NCBI RefSeq assembly: GCF_010731815.2
Contig: NZ_AP022593.1
Span: 3,534,001-3,598,000, forward strand
DNA from: Mycolicibacterium arabiense
GTDB lineage: Bacteria > Actinomycetota > Actinomycetes > Mycobacteriales > Mycobacteriaceae
Direction: 5' to 3'
DNA: 64,000 nt
This document shows, piece by piece, positions 62,825-64,000 of the stretch (the stretch's first letter is position 1; each line of letters begins with the position of its first letter). The translations under genes and the position numbers were made by a program. Below the pieces are notes generated by a model that saw only the letters and a list, made by a program, of their open reading frames with translations, ran no database searches and was not told the DNA's origin.

Positions 62825-64000
62825 ACCATCTCCTGGTTTCGCATCGGGTTGGCGGGGTCGAGCGGGTCGTCGGGTTCGGTCTGCGTCCGGCCGCGGCGCA
62901 GCCGGTCGTCGATGTAGTTGACGAGGTGGGTCAGCGGGATCGTCAGCGCGAGGTAGAACAGCCCGGCGGCGACCAGCGGGGACAGGTTGCCGGTCTGCGC
63001 GTTGAGGTCGCGGCCCACCTGGAACAGTTCGCGTTGGCTGGCGATGAGTCCGAGGAAGTACACCAGCGACGATGCCTTGAGCAGTGAGATGAACTGGTTC
63101 ACCAGCGCAGGCAGCACCCGCCGGATCCCTTGGGGCACGACGACCAGCCGCATCGACGACGAGTAGCTGAATCCCAGTGCGCGCGAGGCCTCCAACTGTC
63201 CGGCCTCGACGCTCTGGATGCCGGAGCGGAAAATCTCCCCGATGTAGGCGCCGGCCATCAGACCGAGCGCCGCGATGCCCAGCGGGTAGGGGTTGTTGCC
63301 GGTGAGTGGGCTCACGACGGGTCCGATGCCGAGGCCGATCAGCAGGATGATGACGACCTCGGGCAGGCCGCGGAACACGTCGGTGTAGATGCGGGCGGGC
63401 CAGCGCAGCCAACGGGTCTTCGAGATGCCGGCCATCGCGAGCCCCATGCCGAGGACGATGCCGATGATGCTCGCGGCGAACGTGAGGATCAGGGTGTTCG
63501 GCAGGCCGGTCTTGAACAGGTCGGGAATTGCCTGCTTGTAGAGGTCCCAGTCGAGGAACGTGTCCTTCAGTTGCGACAGCGTGGATTTCGGCGGTGGTGG
63601 TGCGCCCGGATCGCCCGCGGTTTCGGCGCTCTCGGCCGCGAGCGCGGTGAAGTCGGGCAGTTGCGGTTCCGGCGCGGCCTTCGACCCGGGTTTCCAGCCC
63701 GGCGGCAGCGCGCGCGGCACCCAGTCGGTGTACAGCCGCGCCCACGTCCCGTCGGCGATCACAGCGTCGAGGCCCGCGTTGAGCGCGTCGATCAGCGGCT
63801 TGTTCTCCTTGGCCACCGCGTAGGCGACGAAGTTGTCGAGGCTGAAGGTGTTCTCGATGATCTCGGTCGGGTCGCCCGGCTGCACGGTGCCCTGCGCCTG
63901 CTGCGACGGCGCCACCCATGCGTCGATCTGCCGGGTCTTGAGGCTGCCGTAGACGGTGTTGTAGTCGGGGAACTTGACCGGGTCGAGGCCCAGGGTGTCG
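62821..64000 (-). CDS. Fused substrate-binding protein and permease of a polar amino-acid ABC transporter (5' end outside window)
   Basis: The frame is open to the right edge, so the N-terminus is missing. The first visible residues (LDPVKFPDYNTVYGSLKTRQ) are the second lobe of a periplasmic binding protein (bacterial SBP family 3, YAVAKENKPLIDALNAGLDAV). A Pro-rich linker (GDPGAPPPPKS) leads into a HisM/GlnP-type permease with about five helices and the EAA motif region GQLEASRALGFSYSSSMRLV. Fusion of both functions on one chain is common in actinobacterial amino-acid importers. It is coupled to the ATPase gene. Confidence 0.88.

Overview
The window is about 64 kb of GC-rich actinobacterial chromosome and carries the replication-origin region of a mycobacterium. 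The gene order fhaA-fhaB-pstP-rodA-pbpA-pknA-pknB, trpG, crgA, ppiA, cwsA, gyrA, gyrB, dciA-like, recF, gnd, dnaN, oriC, dnaA, rpmH, rnpA, yidD, yidC, jag, rsmG, parA, parB, cwlM, trxA, trxB, sigM, murJ, mutT4, pcnA is the conserved Mycobacterium core. An arr rifampin ADP-ribosyltransferase, a glucosylglycerate hydrolase and gnd between dnaN and recF point to a rapidly growing species (Mycolicibacterium). The species cannot be named from the sequence alone.

Layout. 1-2404 is accessory: the end of a predicted secreted protein, then four tiny secreted-peptide genes, three of them in near-identical cassettes (64-bp dyad, leader, peptide of 55-57 aa, hairpin). 2444-4119 holds a DinB-like protein, arr and an unrecognised protein. 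4232-14215 is tRNA-Leu followed by the cell-wall and phospho-signalling operon (FHA proteins, PP2C phosphatase, RodA/PbpA elongation pair, PknA/PknB). 14193-19190 carries trpG, a DUF881 protein, crgA, a PH-domain protein, ppiA, cwsA, tRNA-Ala, a 34-aa microprotein, tRNA-Ile and a DUF3566 protein. 19225-27994 is the replication block gyrA, gyrB, dciA-like, recF, gnd, dnaN on the minus strand. oriC is 27995-28572, then dnaA and its promoter with clustered DnaA boxes. 30608-35925 is the divergent rpmH-rnpA-yidD-yidC-jag-rsmG-parA-parB run with two parS sites. 36141-49914 carries a GNAT-like protein, cwlM, thioredoxin and its reductase, the sigM/anti-sigma pair split by a small secreted-protein gene, murJ, a DUF6049 protein, mutT4 and pcnA. 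49985-62015 carries a DxDGDG-repeat protein, a block equivalent to M. tuberculosis Rv0036c-Rv0042c (metal-binding protein, MFS, YqgE, small membrane protein, Mtc28, LeuS, MarR), and an amidase-SDR pair and glucosylglycerate hydrolase. 62066-64000 is a polar amino-acid ABC transporter, cut by the window edge.

How it fits together. One set of genes runs replication and segregation (DnaA, DnaN, RecF, gyrase, ParAB, parS, oriC). The other runs polar growth and division: PknA/PknB and PstP act on FhaA, FhaB, CwlM and MurJ, with CrgA and CwsA as division and wall factors and RodA/PbpA as the glycan polymerase and crosslinker. The most unusual part is the tandem secreted-peptide array near the left edge. 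Other points worth a look are the 34-aa gene between two tRNAs, a 12-codon mini-ORF coupling pbpA to pknA, the secreted-protein gene between sigM and its anti-sigma factor, and a degenerate parS about 17 kb from the main pair.
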